A DNA stretch of 64,000 bases from Okeanomitos corallinicola TIOX110 (lineage in GTDB: Bacteria > Cyanobacteriota > Cyanobacteriia > Cyanobacteriales > Nostocaceae). Shown here piece by piece: positions 26,142-36,486 of the stretch. Location of the stretch: positions 1,777,318 to 1,841,317 of the forward strand of contig NZ_CP150886.1 in the NCBI RefSeq assembly GCF_038050375.1, written 5' to 3'. The stretch's first letter is position 1. Each line of letters starts with the position of its first letter. The position numbers were made by a program, and so were the translations under genes. Below the pieces are notes generated by a model. The model did no database searches, was not told the origin of the DNA, and was given only the letters and a program-made list of their open reading frames with translations.

Positions 26142-27427
26142 AGTAAAAATACTGCCTTGATTTGTAAATTAGTCAATTGTTTTGCTTTATTACTTGATTC
26201 TTGATCTAGTTTTATATGCACTTCTACAACTCTTGAGTCAATATTTTCACTAGGGTCTGAGTTCACAACATTTTGCCGTTGCACTTTCCAACCAATGCTT
26301 TCTACCGTTCCTTGTAATTCTTCCGCTAAAGAAATACTAGATATTTTTACTTTTTGTTCAGGTTTAATTTTACTGATGTCACTTTGGTAAACTTCCGCTA
26401 CTGCATACATCTGGTTAGTTTGCCCAATTTCTACGATTCCATTATTAGATACTACTTCCCCCGCATGAGTATAGATATCAAAAATTACACCATCTTGGGG
26501 TGATTTTACATAAGCCTGATCTAAATTAGCCTTTGCTTGTTTAGCTGCGGCTATGGTACGATTTAGTTCAGCTTTTGCTGCTGCAACATCTACCGGACGC
26601 ACTTCGGCGATTTTGTCTAAGGTGGCTTTCGCAGATGTGATTTGTTTGCTACCAGTGGATTGCATCCTGTTTAATGCGGTTTTGGCTTCGTTAATTTGCT
26701 TTTTTCCAGTGCTGTCAATGCGATTGAGGTTTGCTCTTGCTTCGTTCAACTGCTGGGTAATGGTATCAACAGTCAGGTTTTTACTATCAAATAATGACTG
26801 AGAAATTGCCCCATCTCGGTAAAGTTGCTGATATCTCTTCAATTCAACTTGGGCATTTTTCAGTTCTGCTTGTAGTCTGTTTATTGTTGCTCGCTGTGCT
26901 GCGATTTCTCCTTGCCATTGTGCTTCTAATCTCGCTACGGCTTCTCTCTGTCCAGTTTCATCTCCTAGCTTTTGGGCTTCTATTCTGGCAATTTCGGCTT
27001 TTTGAGCGTTTATTTCTCCAGTTTTTGCCCCTTGTTGAACTTTTTCCAGGTTTACCTGGGCAATTCTCACCGCTGCTTGTGCTTCTTGATATGCTGCTTC
27101 TAGTCGTGGTAGATTATCTAAAATGGCTATAACTTGTCCAGTTTTAACTTTGTCCCCTTCCTGGACTAAAAGTTTTTCTACCCTGCTTCCTTGATTAGAT
27201 GTAGGTGCAGAAAGCTGAATGACTGTTCCTTTGGGTTCAAGTCTTCCCAATGCTGTCACTGTCTTAATTTCCGGTGTGGTAATTTCGGAAACTTGAGCGT
27301 TTTTAGTTGTTTCCGCTTGGCTTTGTAATATTCTGTATCCTTGAAACCCACCAATACTTAAAATGATTGCTGCTCCCAGAATAATGACTGGTTTTGGGCT
27401 AGGTTTAAATTCTAGAACACGCATCAT
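26138..27427 (-). CDS. devB: DevB-type membrane fusion protein (HlyD family)
   Basis: A 429-residue periplasmic adaptor. It has one N-terminal membrane anchor (VIILGAAIILSIGGFQGYRIL), a lipoyl half (GSRVEKLLVQEGDKVKTGQVIAILD), a long coiled-coil hairpin rich in Ala/Gln/Glu/Arg from about 115 to 300, the second lipoyl half (VKSPQDGVIFDIYTHAGEVV), and a beta-barrel. The hairpin carries internal near-repeats (NRIDSTGKKQINEAKTALNRMQSTGSKQI). It links the DevC/DevA pump to a TolC-like outer-membrane channel. It is the first gene of the operon, reading away from a TetR-type regulator across a palindromic operator. Confidence 0.92.
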   Translation of the reverse strand: MMRVLEFKPSPKPVIILGAAIILSIGGFQGYRILQSQAETTKNAQVSEITTPEIKTVTALGRLEPKGTVIQLSAPTSNQGSRVEKLLVQEGDKVKTGQVIAILDNLPRLEAAYQEAQAAVRIAQVNLEKVQQGAKTGEINAQKAEIARIEAQKLGDETGQREAVARLEAQWQGEIAAQRATINRLQAELKNAQVELKRYQQLYRDGAISQSLFDSKNLTVDTITQQLNEARANLNRIDSTGKKQINEAKTALNRMQSTGSKQITSAKATLDKIAEVRPVDVAAAKAELNRTIAAAKQAKANLDQAYVKSPQDGVIFDIYTHAGEVVSNNGIVEIGQTNQMYAVAEVYQSDISKIKPEQKVKISSISLAEELQGTVESIGWKVQRQNVVNSDPSENIDSRVVEVHIKLDQESSNKAKQLTNLQIKAVFLL

Positions 27428-27456
27428 AGAGTAACCTTTTCTGATTGAAGATGCTA

Positions 27457-27494
27457 ACTAAACTAATCAGTTTAGTGCTACTAATAAACTAAAC
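27457..27494. promoter_or_regulatory. Candidate TetR operator between devBCA and its regulator
   Basis: ACTAAAC-TAATCA-GTTTAGT (27457-27476) is a palindrome with perfect 7-bp arms. A third copy of the half-site ACTAAAC lies at 27488-27494, 31 bases after the first. The site is 30 bases before the devB start and about 85 before the regulator's ATG, the classic place for a TetR-family operator controlling both directions. Binding is inferred. Confidence 0.6.
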
Positions 27495-27560
27495 CGTCCA
27501 TTACAATAATGTCAAGGGCGATCGCTAAAATAGCTAAAATAATTGATTTGGATAGCTGAT

Positions 27561-28424
27561 ATGCGAAAAAAGAGCAAAGAAGTAGAAGAAAGTTCTGGAG
27601 AAAGATTGCTGTTAACAGATAAAGTTGATGCTATTCTGGCTGGTGCTATGCAGGAATTTCTCACTCATGGTTATGCTGCAACTAGCATGGATCGGGTGAC
27701 AGCAGCAGCAGGAGTATCAAAAGCAACTGTATATAGCTATTTTCAGGATAAAGAAGGGTTATTTACTGCGCTGATTGAAAAATTAGCTAAGGAAAAATTT
27801 ATGGCAGTTTTTAACTCGGAAGATCCGCAATTTCTCGCAGCAGAACCAGAATTAGTTTTACGTCGAATTGCCAACAATATTTTAGATGGAGTTGGTTGTT
27901 CACAGGAGTTATTGAGTTTTATCCGGCTAATTATTGGAGAATCTGGGCGTTTTCCGCCTCTAGCGCAAATTTTCGTCCGCAATGTCCATAAAACAGCGTT
28001 GGATGTGATTTGTAACTATTTTGCTGCACATCCAGAATTACAACTACCTGATCCAGAGGTATCAGCACGGGTATTTATGGGGACTTTGGTACATTTTCGG
28101 ATTATTCAGGATTTATTACATGGTGCGGATATTTTACCAATGGAGAGCGATCGCTTGGTTGAGAATTTAGTCAATTTAATGACCAGTAAGAAAGTAGATA
28201 TACATGGTAGTCAGTATTCAGGAACTAGACGTAAAGCTAGTAGACGTAAACGCACATCTGGGGGTAAATTTGAGGCTGATTATGGTGATGAAACCAAAAA
28301 ATTAAGGTCTATCCGGTTGACAGATACGGCTTGGGCAAAATTGGATGAATTAGCACAGGAAAAGAATTTAACTAGGAGTGAAATGATTGAAATTTTTGCC
28401 CGTCAGGGATTGGGAGATAGTTGA
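27561..28424 (+). CDS. TetR-family regulator with C-terminal RHH-like domain
   Basis: A 287-residue protein from ATG 27561 (TTG 27543 adds only six residues). Residues about 15-70 are a TetR DNA-binding domain: ILAGAMQEFLTHGYAATSMDRVTAAAGVSKATVYSYF, with the FxDKEGLF continuation. The ligand-binding helices follow to about 205. After a basic linker (RRKASRRKRTS) the last 40 residues, LRSIRLTDTAWAKLDELAQEKNLTRSEMIEIFARQGL, read like a ribbon-helix-helix (CopG/Arc) module. Divergent from devBCA with a palindrome between, so it most likely represses that pump and itself. The two-domain DNA-binding architecture is unusual for TetR proteins. Confidence 0.88.
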   Translation: MRKKSKEVEESSGERLLLTDKVDAILAGAMQEFLTHGYAATSMDRVTAAAGVSKATVYSYFQDKEGLFTALIEKLAKEKFMAVFNSEDPQFLAAEPELVLRRIANNILDGVGCSQELLSFIRLIIGESGRFPPLAQIFVRNVHKTALDVICNYFAAHPELQLPDPEVSARVFMGTLVHFRIIQDLLHGADILPMESDRLVENLVNLMTSKKVDIHGSQYSGTRRKASRRKRTSGGKFEADYGDETKKLRSIRLTDTAWAKLDELAQEKNLTRSEMIEIFARQGLGDS

Positions 28425-28645
28425 AATATGTATATACATGGTGGAAATAATCTAAATTGAGAGATAATTAGAGCGATCGCATAGTCAATAAATATAATAA
28501 ATAAGGTTAAAGGTTAAATGTCTCAACTATCGCATCGAAAAATATAGAAATGGTCGGGATGGGACATCACCACGACCTTAAACAGACAGGGAGTGATTTT
28601 ACTTTTGTGTAATTAATTCTGTCGCATTACTTAGCTAATTGATAA

Positions 28646-29158
28646 TTAGTTATGAATTTCCAAGTTAAGTATGTAATGTCCTAATTGTACTTTTTCTGAC
28701 CACAATTCATACTCAATTCGCAAATTTTCTGGTATGTTTTTACCGATCAAATGTAGGCTTTTAGTGAAATTACGTAAGCGAATAGGTTTGTTTGGTTGTA
28801 AACATTCATTAGGTAGCCAGTAACGACTGACACCATAAACTCCTTGTTCCCAAAAATGCCGATAACTAACTTGAGTGTTACCTTGCATGGTCATGATTAT
28901 CCGGTAGGGGGAAATCTCTAACCAGACAATTCTAGGACTTGTAGGAAGATCAAGAGGTTTTTTAGTTGCAGGAGGAGGATCTTCAGAGGTTAGTAAACTT
29001 CCTATTTCACAAGTAATTAGAGGTGGCGCAGTCAATAGTAAATGGAATCTATCAGTATCTTTCTGATATAATGTTCCAGACGTTTCCACCACAGACCAAA
29101 CTGGTAAATCAGTGGAAATCATTGATAGACACACAGGTTTACGATGATGAGTGAGCAT
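28646..29158 (-). CDS. Hypothetical protein (cyanobacterial type)
   Basis: A 170-residue soluble protein with no signal peptide or membrane helix. The sequence is beta-rich with several Trp/Tyr positions (PVWSVVETSGTLYQ, PRIVWLEISPYRIIMTMQG, YGVSRYWLPNECL) and ends YILNLEIHN. I do not recognise the family. The ATG at 29158 is the first in frame. It is monocistronic, with a 221-bp spacer before the regulator gene on one side and 427 bp before aroA on the other. Codon use resembles the neighbours, so it is probably a native gene rather than a recent arrival. Confidence 0.65.
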   Translation of the reverse strand: MLTHHRKPVCLSMISTDLPVWSVVETSGTLYQKDTDRFHLLLTAPPLITCEIGSLLTSEDPPPATKKPLDLPTSPRIVWLEISPYRIIMTMQGNTQVSYRHFWEQGVYGVSRYWLPNECLQPNKPIRLRNFTKSLHLIGKNIPENLRIEYELWSEKVQLGHYILNLEIHN

Positions 29159-29585
29159 GGGAAGAATGAGTGTGAGAAGCTGTTGAATAAAATCAAATTA
29201 ACACTAGGTGATCTAAAAAGTTATTTTAAGCAACTAAATAGTAAAACCTGCTTAATATTAACTGAATTTATTCATTTATTAATCTAGATAAATCAGGATG
29301 CAAAAAATGAGATTTTGAATTTAGACTACTACAATGATACTTTTTCTGGGTTAATTAGCCTCTATTCAGCAATCAAGAAGATTTGTTACTGCACTTTTAT
29401 GATTTTTATTAGTAGATAAAATATTTTTGATACAAATTAAATGCAATAAAATACGGGATACCGAAATATAAAGTATTAACTATTGGATAACGAAAAGCGA
29501 TAGGATACTAGGGAAGAATTCATCAGTGACAGCATAAGAAGTCACTGTCAAGATTTCCAGTTCATTTAAAAGCCTGTGTATCCTC
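29159..29585. other. Non-coding spacer upstream of aroA
   Basis: A 427-bp AT-rich divergent spacer. No ORF, tRNA or repeat array was found. The one visible structure is CAGTGAC (29524-29530) with its complement GTCACTG (29541-29547) around ten bases, some 40-60 bp before the aroA start, which could be an operator or a 5'-leader hairpin. Confidence 0.5.
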
Positions 29586-30935
29586 ATGTCGGCTGCTGTC
29601 ATAAATTTAGAAACTCAAGCAAACGCTTCTCAAAACTTAATTATTCAGCGTTCCCCTGCTGGTCTATCTTTACAAGGTAGGATCAAAGTTCCTGGGGATA
29701 AATCTATTTCTCACCGCGCTTTGATGTTGGGTGCGATCGCCCAAGGTGAAACAGAAATTCAAGGACTACTTTTAGGTGAAGATCCCCGTAGCACTGCTAA
29801 CTGTTTTCGGGCTTTAGGTGCGGAAATTTCCGAGTTAAACACGGAGTTAGTCAAGGTTAAGGGTATTGGTTTAGGTAATTTCCAAGAACCTGTAGATATT
29901 CTGGATGCGGGTAATTCGGGAACAACGATCCGTTTAATGCTAGGGTTGTTAGCTTCCCATCCAGGGCGGTTTTTTGCCGTTACTGGTGATGGATCATTGC
30001 GATCGCGTCCTATGTCTCGTGTAGTCAAACCTTTACAACAAATGGCCGCCCAAATTTGGGGACGCAAGGGTAACACACTAGCACCTTTAGCAATTCAAGG
30101 TCAAGCACTCAAACCCATACATTATCACTCACCGATCGCTTCTGCACAGGTTAAATCTTGTATTCTCTTAGCAGGTTTAAATACTGAAGGTAAAACTACT
30201 GTTACCGAACCTGCATTATCCAGAGATCACAGTGAAAGAATGTTAAGGGCTTTCGGAGCAGAATTAAGTATAGACCCGGAAACTAACAGTGTCACAGTGA
30301 CAGGTAATGCGAAATTATACGGTCAAAAAGTCGTTGTTCCCGGTGATATTAGTTCTGCGGCTTTTTGGTTAGTTGCTGGATCTATTGTTCCTGGTTCTGA
30401 ATTAGTGGTGGAAAATGTTGGTGTCAACCCCACCCGGACAGGAATTTTAGAAGCATTAGCAATGATGGGTGCAGACATCCAACTAGAAAATCAGCGAGAA
30501 GTTGCTGGTGAACCGGTTGCAGACTTGCGGGTGCGTTCTAGTCAGTTAAAAAGCTGTACTATTGCTGGGGATATTATACCCAGATTGATTGATGAAATTC
30601 CTATTTTAGCGGTAGCTGCGACCTTTGCAGAAGGAACAACAGTGATTAAAGATGCAGCAGAGTTGCGAGTCAAAGAGAGCGATCGCATTACCGTAATGGC
30701 ACAACAACTTAATAAAATGGGTGCAAAAATTACGGAATTACCCGATGGTATGGAAATTACTGGTGGTACTGCGTTGGTGGGTACGGACGTAGATAGTTAT
30801 ACGGATCATCGAATAGGTATGAGTTTAGCGATCGCCTCACTCAATGCTACAGGTACTACCACTATATACCGTGCCGAAGCAGCAGCTATTTCTTACCCCA
30901 ATTTTACCGATACATTAGTAAAAGTATGTCAATAA
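29586..30935 (+). CDS. aroA: 3-phosphoshikimate 1-carboxyvinyltransferase (EPSP synthase)
   Basis: A 449-residue enzyme of the shikimate pathway that joins PEP to shikimate-3-phosphate, feeding aromatic amino acid and quinone synthesis. Motifs are [17 protein letters not shown] near residue 38, [12 protein letters not shown] near 106, [10 protein letters not shown] near 133, RDHSERML near 215, and LRVKESDRI near 360. Length and the twin-domain pattern are normal. The first 20 residues precede the conserved core and vary in relatives, so the start is slightly uncertain. It is monocistronic and followed by a good intrinsic terminator. Confidence 0.96.
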   Translation: MSAAVINLETQANASQNLIIQRSPAGLSLQGRIKVPGDKSISHRALMLGAIAQGETEIQGLLLGEDPRSTANCFRALGAEISELNTELVKVKGIGLGNFQEPVDILDAGNSGTTIRLMLGLLASHPGRFFAVTGDGSLRSRPMSRVVKPLQQMAAQIWGRKGNTLAPLAIQGQALKPIHYHSPIASAQVKSCILLAGLNTEGKTTVTEPALSRDHSERMLRAFGAELSIDPETNSVTVTGNAKLYGQKVVVPGDISSAAFWLVAGSIVPGSELVVENVGVNPTRTGILEALAMMGADIQLENQREVAGEPVADLRVRSSQLKSCTIAGDIIPRLIDEIPILAVAATFAEGTTVIKDAAELRVKESDRITVMAQQLNKMGAKITELPDGMEITGGTALVGTDVDSYTDHRIGMSLAIASLNATGTTTIYRAEAAAISYPNFTDTLVKVCQ

Positions 30936-30976
30936 CAGATAACAGATGATAACTGATAGCTGAATAACATCCTCAG

Positions 30977-31005
30977 ATCCCTTATTTCTCTAAGAAGTAG
31001 GGGAT
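30977..31005 (+). terminator. Intrinsic terminator of aroA
   Basis: ATCCCTTATTTC, loop TCTAA, GAAGTAGGGGAT: a 12-bp stem (two G-U pairs) beginning 42 bp after the aroA stop and followed by TTATCTTT. This is the best rho-independent terminator shape in the window. Confidence 0.7.
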
Positions 31006-31145
31006 TTATCTTTAGCCTTGTATATTTACTTAGTCGGTAAATAAATGTAAATTGTTAAAAGTAGCACTTGTTCGTGGTTACGCTTTAGAGTATTGTGGAT
31101 TAGAAATAATCTTATAATTGCTACACTAAGCATTCACCTAAACAG

Positions 31146-34100
31146 ATGAAACTCATAGAATCCTTAATCAACTCTGCTCAATCACAACTTCAGCAGTTTG
31201 CTCAAAGAGCAGATTTTAGTGACAAAATGATGCAGACCTTTGGTACATCCCCAGCAGGTTTACAAGGCGCTTGGGCAAACGGTATGGTGATTATGCCAGA
31301 AATTGAGCTTGTATCCAGTGGGGAAATTGACGGTGCAAATGGTGCTTTTGCAGCAACAACAAATAGGATTTACTTAGCCCAGGAATTTTTACGTAGAAAT
31401 ACGCATAATTTAGATGCTGTTGTTAAAACAGTCTTAGAAGAATACGGGCATTATCTTGATAATTTTATTAATGATGTAGATACAAAAGGGGATGAAGGCG
31501 CTAAATTTGCGGCTTTTGTACGTGGGGAAAATTTGAGTGTATCTCAGTTAGGACAATTAGATAATGAAGATGATCATGCAACTGTTGTTTTAGGTGGGGA
31601 AACCGTTGAGATTGAGAAAGATGATTCATCATTTGATATAGTATTTGATTATCGTTTTGATACTAACGGATTCTTTGATGATGCTGCTAGAAGAGCAACC
31701 TTAGAAGCAGCAGGTCAAATTTGGGCAAATTTAATCGAGGATGAATTTGATAATATTCCCGCTGGTATTCAATTTACTATCCAAAATCCTCAAACTGGTC
31801 AAGAAGAATCAATTACTTTAACTAATGAAATAGATGATCTATTAATTTTTGTTGGTAGTCAATCTCCTCCATTTGGTATTAGCGGTAATGCTCTAGGAAG
31901 AGGTGGTCCAAGAGGAAATGATGCCGCAGGAGACATTTTTCGCAATAGATATAATAGCTCAGATTTTGAACCTTTTGCTGGTAATATTTCTTTTGATCCA
32001 ACGCCCTCATTTAGTAACGGAAGTTCTGCGGATTGGTTCTTTGATTCCACACCAGATACAGCTGATGATATTCCTACTAACACAGTAGACTTTCTAGAAA
32101 CCGCCTTACATGAAATCGGTCATGTTTTAGGAATTGGTACAGCCAGTATTTTTGATCAAATTGGTCAAGATGGAGCATTTGATGGACCAAATTCATTAAC
32201 TATTAATGGAGGTAATCCTATTCCTTTAGCCAGTGATTTGAGTCATACAGAAGCTAATTTTACGACCCCAGATGGCATAATATCTTTAATGGAGCCTAGT
32301 GGTGGTTCAAGGCTACCAACATCAGTTGATTTAGCAATGTTAGCTGATATAGGGTATGAAACTGTAGGATTTCAAGCACAAGGTTTTGTAGCACCCATTG
32401 CCACTGATTTAGGTGAAACTATTTTTGGTACAATTATTGATGATGTGATTGACGGTTTAGGTGGTAATGATCAAATTCAGGGTGATCAGGGTAATGATAC
32501 TCTTATCGGTGGGGCTGGAAATGATACTCTTGTAGGTAGTGCAGGAATTGATACTTTCAGATTTGAAGCAAACAATGGACAAGATATAATTAACGATTTT
32601 GACATTACCAATGAAGTTATTCAAATTGCATCAGATTTAGGATTTACCACAGGTGCAGAAATTTTAGCTACACTTACTAAACCTTTCAGTAATGTTTCTC
32701 GATTTACTCTCAGTGCAGGAAACTATATTGATGTTTTCCATGAATCTACATCCGGTACACCGTTAACCGCAGCGAATTTTGCTATTGTCAGTGATTCAGT
32801 CAATAACAACCCCGTTGCAAATGATGATAGTGCAACCACATCAGAAGATCGATCAGTAATTATTAAAGTTCTGAATAATGACACCGACGCAGAAGGTAAT
32901 CTTGATCTCAACACACTGCAAATTGTACAACCTAACAACGGAACAGCTAGATATATTTCCAGTACAGGAGAAATAGTCTACACACCCAATAGAGACTTTT
33001 TTGGAGAAGATAGTTTTACCTACACCATTCAAGATACAGAAGGTGGAACTTCCAATGTTGCTACAGTTAATTTAACTGTTAACTCAGTTAATGATGTTCC
33101 CGTCGCAATTGATGATAACAATACACAACCAGAAGACACAGAAAAAGTACCATTTATCATTGATGAAGATACATCAATTACTATAGATGTCTTAGCAAAT
33201 GATGTAGATGTTGAGAATGGAATTGATCCACAAACAGTTACAATTGTAGACCGACCTTTAAATGGTAGATTTACCATCAACAACACCGGACAAATTACCT
33301 ACACTCCTAATAATAATTTCTTTGGAAATGACAGTTTTACCTACACAGTTCAAGATAGCAATGGTGCAACTTCTAATCCTGCAACTGTTGATATTCGTGT
33401 CAATTCCGTTAATGATAACCCCACCGCAAATAACGATACAGCAACCACAGAAAGAGGTAAATCTGTAATTATCAATGTTCTCAATAATGATAGTGATGTA
33501 GAACTTGGTAATTTGACGGTTAGTGTAGCAAATAACAACTCTGCAAATGCACGTTTTTATGTTAATCCTCTCACCGGAGAAATTACATATACTCCAGAGG
33601 TTAACACCATTGGAAATGATAGCTTCGAGTATACAATTACAGATGAAAATGGGGGAACTGCTACCGCAACAGTAAACGTTTCTGTTACTCCTGAAGATAT
33701 CATTAATCCCATTCCCATAGATAACAATAACTTCACAACTCAGGAAGATACATCTATTATCATAGATCCCAGAGATGATGAAGAAAACGCTGAAAATATC
33801 AACGAAAACTCAGTTATTGATGTCATTACTGGACCAAATAACGGTAGTTTCAGAGTTGATCCAATCACCAAGGAAATTACTTATACACCTAATCGTAATT
33901 TTTTTGGAAATGATAGTTTTACCTACACTATTGTAGGTGGTTCACAATTAATTAATGAAGTTGTCAACATTACAGTACAACCAGTTAATGATGTTCCCGT
34001 TGCTGTTAATGATAATTCCAGAACTAATGAGAACGAAAGTGTAGATATCAGTGTTCTCGATAATGATATTGAGATAGAAACTGACATCAATGATCTCAAT

Positions 34101-36458
34101 ATTACAGTAGAAAATGCTCCGAGAAATGGTACATTTAGTATTAATTCTAATGGGACAATTACTTATACACCTAATAACAATTTCAATGGTTTAGACAGTT
34201 TTACCTATACCATTGAAGATGAAAATGGTGCAGTTTCTAATGTTGCAAGAGTTGAAGTAATTGTTGATCCCATTAATGATATTCCCGTTGCTGTTGATGA
34301 TGTGGGAACAACTGAAATAGGTTCATCTTTAATCCTTGATGTTTTAAGTAATGATAGTGATGTAGAAGGTGAAATTGATATCACTACATTACAAATCGGA
34401 ACACTACCCACAAACGGAACTGTAGAAATTATTCCTACAACGGGTGAAATTATCTATACTCCTACTGGTTTGATCGGAGAAGATAGTTTTACCTACACAG
34501 TACAAGATACAGATGACGCAACTTCAACTTCTGCAACCGTAAGAATTAATGTTACCCCCAGGAATGTACCTCCCGTTGCGAATGATGATATAGTCACAAC
34601 CCCAGAAGATACAACGGTTGAAATTAATGTTTTAGGAAACGATGTAGATACTAATTTTGATCTTTCCTCTGTACAAATTGGTTCTAATCCTAATAATGGT
34701 ACGTTGAATTTTAATAGAACAACGGGAACAATTTCCTATCGTCCTAATGATAATTTTGCAGGAGAAGATAGTTTTACCTACACCGTTAAAGATACAAATG
34801 GTGTAGTTTCCAATCCTGCAAATGTAAATGTAACTGTTACCCCAGTTAATGATATTCCCGTTGCTAATAATGATTCACTTATCATTCAACAAGGTGAAGA
34901 TATTACTGTCAATATCAAGGTTCTCGATAATGATAGTGATGTTGAAAATGGTATTGATGAAACAACTGTACAAATAGTAAGAGATCCCAATAGAGGTACT
35001 GCTACTGTTAATCCAACTACGGGAGAAGTTACTTATACACCTGATAGTGATTTCTTCGGAAGAGATAGTTTTACCTACACATTTAAAGATACAGACGGTG
35101 CAACTTCTAGTGTGGGAACAGTGAATATTTTTGTGAATCCCAGTGATGAGAATAATACACGTCCCGTAGCGAATGATGATAGCGTTACCGCAGTGGAAAA
35201 TACAGCTTTAGTGATTGATGTTTTAGGTAATGACGAAGATGCAGAAAATAATATAGATGCAACTACTGTGGAGGTAGATAGTGATCCTGAAAATGGTACA
35301 GTGCGTGTAGATGAAATCACGGGAGAAATTACCTATTTACCGAATAATGACTTTATCGGTGCTGATAGTTTCAGCTACACAGTTAAAGATAGAAATGGTG
35401 TGACTTCCAATGCAGCGACAGTAAATGTTATTGTTAATCAAGGTGATCCTGAACCAGCGAACTTCAACGCTGCACAAATTTTAGATTTAGATGGAGATGT
35501 AGGACAAACTAAGCAGTTGAAAATTAGTTTTGTTTCTCAAAATACCAACTTAGTTAATGAAATTGGAGTTTTCAGAGTAGATGATGAACTGGGAACTATT
35601 AACGGTATTTCTCCTGATGACTCTGAATATTTACAAGCTGCTTTAGCAAATTCTCAAGTTGTCTTTTCTTCATTACCGAATAATGTTTTAGGAGGGGTAG
35701 ATTTTACTCGACAAATTAACTTCAATGGAAGCGATCGCCTGGTATTCTATTTAGTACAAGATAGTACCACCCAAACTGTATTATCTGACCTTGCTGCTGG
35801 GAGAAATACTGCTAATGTTTTATTTGCTTTACCTAATGCAAATAGCAATGGTTTTGATCCTGTAGAAATATCAGAATTAGATCAAAGAACTTTTAGCCTA
35901 TCATGGACAGATGGTGATCAAAGTTCCTTTGATAATTTTGTTTTCAATGTGGAAATTCTCCAGACAGATTCTACTCCCATCGGGACAGGATTACAAGGTA
36001 AAATAGAATTGATTGATCTCAGAGATTTAGGAACATTAACAGCTACATTTAACATAGCTAGTGAAGCAGCTTTTGATAATACAATTGGTTGGTACATTGT
36101 AGATGATGAAAATGGTAGTATTGGTGGTTTAAATCCAGGGGATAGAGGTTATGCACAAATAGCGATTTCTCAACGTAGTATCGCTAGTTTTACCCGTGAT
36201 GGTATAGAATCAGCACAATTAAGAGGTTTACTCGCTCCTTATTTAATAGCTGATAGTTCCCGTGATGATTTCCTAGAAGATAATCCTCTCAACTTTGCAG
36301 GAGAAGGACCTCTAGCTTATTTTGCTTTTTCCGCAGCTAACCCCGATGGTGTAGATCACATCCTTCAACTAGGAGATAATACCTTCGGTTTTGAAGATTT
36401 AGAAAATGGTGGTGATAGGGATTTCAATGACATCATTATGCAAGTGAATTTTACCTAG
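31146..36458 (+). CDS. Large secreted RTX metalloprotease-like protein with nine cadherin/Ig-like repeats
   Basis: A 1770-residue acidic extracellular protein without an N-terminal signal peptide, as expected for type I secretion. Order: an N-terminal cyanobacterial domain (to about 160); a metzincin-like domain with the zinc motif HEIGHVLGIG (His322, Glu323, His326) and a SLMEP Met-turn near 380; about three RTX nonapeptides (GGNDQIQGD, QGNDTLIGG, AGNDTLVGS) near 440-465; nine tandem repeats of roughly 95 residues from about 552 to 1435, each with PVANDD...VLxNDxD...GxxTYTPNxxFxGxDSFTYT; and two DUF4114-like modules (FGFEDLENGGDRDFNDIIMQV at the end). The usual third zinc ligand ten residues after the first His is Thr, so another His must serve or the enzyme is inactive. 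Calcium binding and an adhesion or surface-processing role are likely. Confidence 0.88.
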   Translation: MKLIESLINSAQSQLQQFAQRADFSDKMMQTFGTSPAGLQGAWANGMVIMPEIELVSSGEIDGANGAFAATTNRIYLAQEFLRRNTHNLDAVVKTVLEEYGHYLDNFINDVDTKGDEGAKFAAFVRGENLSVSQLGQLDNEDDHATVVLGGETVEIEKDDSSFDIVFDYRFDTNGFFDDAARRATLEAAGQIWANLIEDEFDNIPAGIQFTIQNPQTGQEESITLTNEIDDLLIFVGSQSPPFGISGNALGRGGPRGNDAAGDIFRNRYNSSDFEPFAGNISFDPTPSFSNGSSADWFFDSTPDTADDIPTNTVDFLETALHEIGHVLGIGTASIFDQIGQDGAFDGPNSLTINGGNPIPLASDLSHTEANFTTPDGIISLMEPSGGSRLPTSVDLAMLADIGYETVGFQAQGFVAPIATDLGETIFGTIIDDVIDGLGGNDQIQGDQGNDTLIGGAGNDTLVGSAGIDTFRFEANNGQDIINDFDITNEVIQIASDLGFTTGAEILATLTKPFSNVSRFTLSAGNYIDVFHESTSGTPLTAANFAIVSDSVNNNPVANDDSATTSEDRSVIIKVLNNDTDAEGNLDLNTLQIVQPNNGTARYISSTGEIVYTPNRDFFGEDSFTYTIQDTEGGTSNVATVNLTVNSVNDVPVAIDDNNTQPEDTEKVPFIIDEDTSITIDVLANDVDVENGIDPQTVTIVDRPLNGRFTINNTGQITYTPNNNFFGNDSFTYTVQDSNGATSNPATVDIRVNSVNDNPTANNDTATTERGKSVIINVLNNDSDVELGNLTVSVANNNSANARFYVNPLTGEITYTPEVNTIGNDSFEYTITDENGGTATATVNVSVTPEDIINPIPIDNNNFTTQEDTSIIIDPRDDEENAENINENSVIDVITGPNNGSFRVDPITKEITYTPNRNFFGNDSFTYTIVGGSQLINEVVNITVQPVNDVPVAVNDNSRTNENESVDISVLDNDIEIETDINDLNITVENAPRNGTFSINSNGTITYTPNNNFNGLDSFTYTIEDENGAVSNVARVEVIVDPINDIPVAVDDVGTTEIGSSLILDVLSNDSDVEGEIDITTLQIGTLPTNGTVEIIPTTGEIIYTPTGLIGEDSFTYTVQDTDDATSTSATVRINVTPRNVPPVANDDIVTTPEDTTVEINVLGNDVDTNFDLSSVQIGSNPNNGTLNFNRTTGTISYRPNDNFAGEDSFTYTVKDTNGVVSNPANVNVTVTPVNDIPVANNDSLIIQQGEDITVNIKVLDNDSDVENGIDETTVQIVRDPNRGTATVNPTTGEVTYTPDSDFFGRDSFTYTFKDTDGATSSVGTVNIFVNPSDENNTRPVANDDSVTAVENTALVIDVLGNDEDAENNIDATTVEVDSDPENGTVRVDEITGEITYLPNNDFIGADSFSYTVKDRNGVTSNAATVNVIVNQGDPEPANFNAAQILDLDGDVGQTKQLKISFVSQNTNLVNEIGVFRVDDELGTINGISPDDSEYLQAALANSQVVFSSLPNNVLGGVDFTRQINFNGSDRLVFYLVQDSTTQTVLSDLAAGRNTANVLFALPNANSNGFDPVEISELDQRTFSLSWTDGDQSSFDNFVFNVEILQTDSTPIGTGLQGKIELIDLRDLGTLTATFNIASEAAFDNTIGWYIVDDENGSIGGLNPGDRGYAQIAISQRSIASFTRDGIESAQLRGLLAPYLIADSSRDDFLEDNPLNFAGEGPLAYFAFSAANPDGVDHILQLGDNTFGFEDLENGGDRDFNDIIMQVNFT

Positions 36459-36486
36459 ATAATCAGGATGTGATAACTTAGTTAAA

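Noticed and set aside
32723-35320. Several leftward frames antisense to the RTX gene
   Set aside because: They arise because the tandem repeats lack stops on the reverse strand; the translations are Ser/Thr-rich shadows of the same repeats.
31146-36458. Assembly artefact from tandem duplication in the RTX gene
   Set aside because: The nine repeats differ throughout at DNA and protein level, so they are not copied reads.
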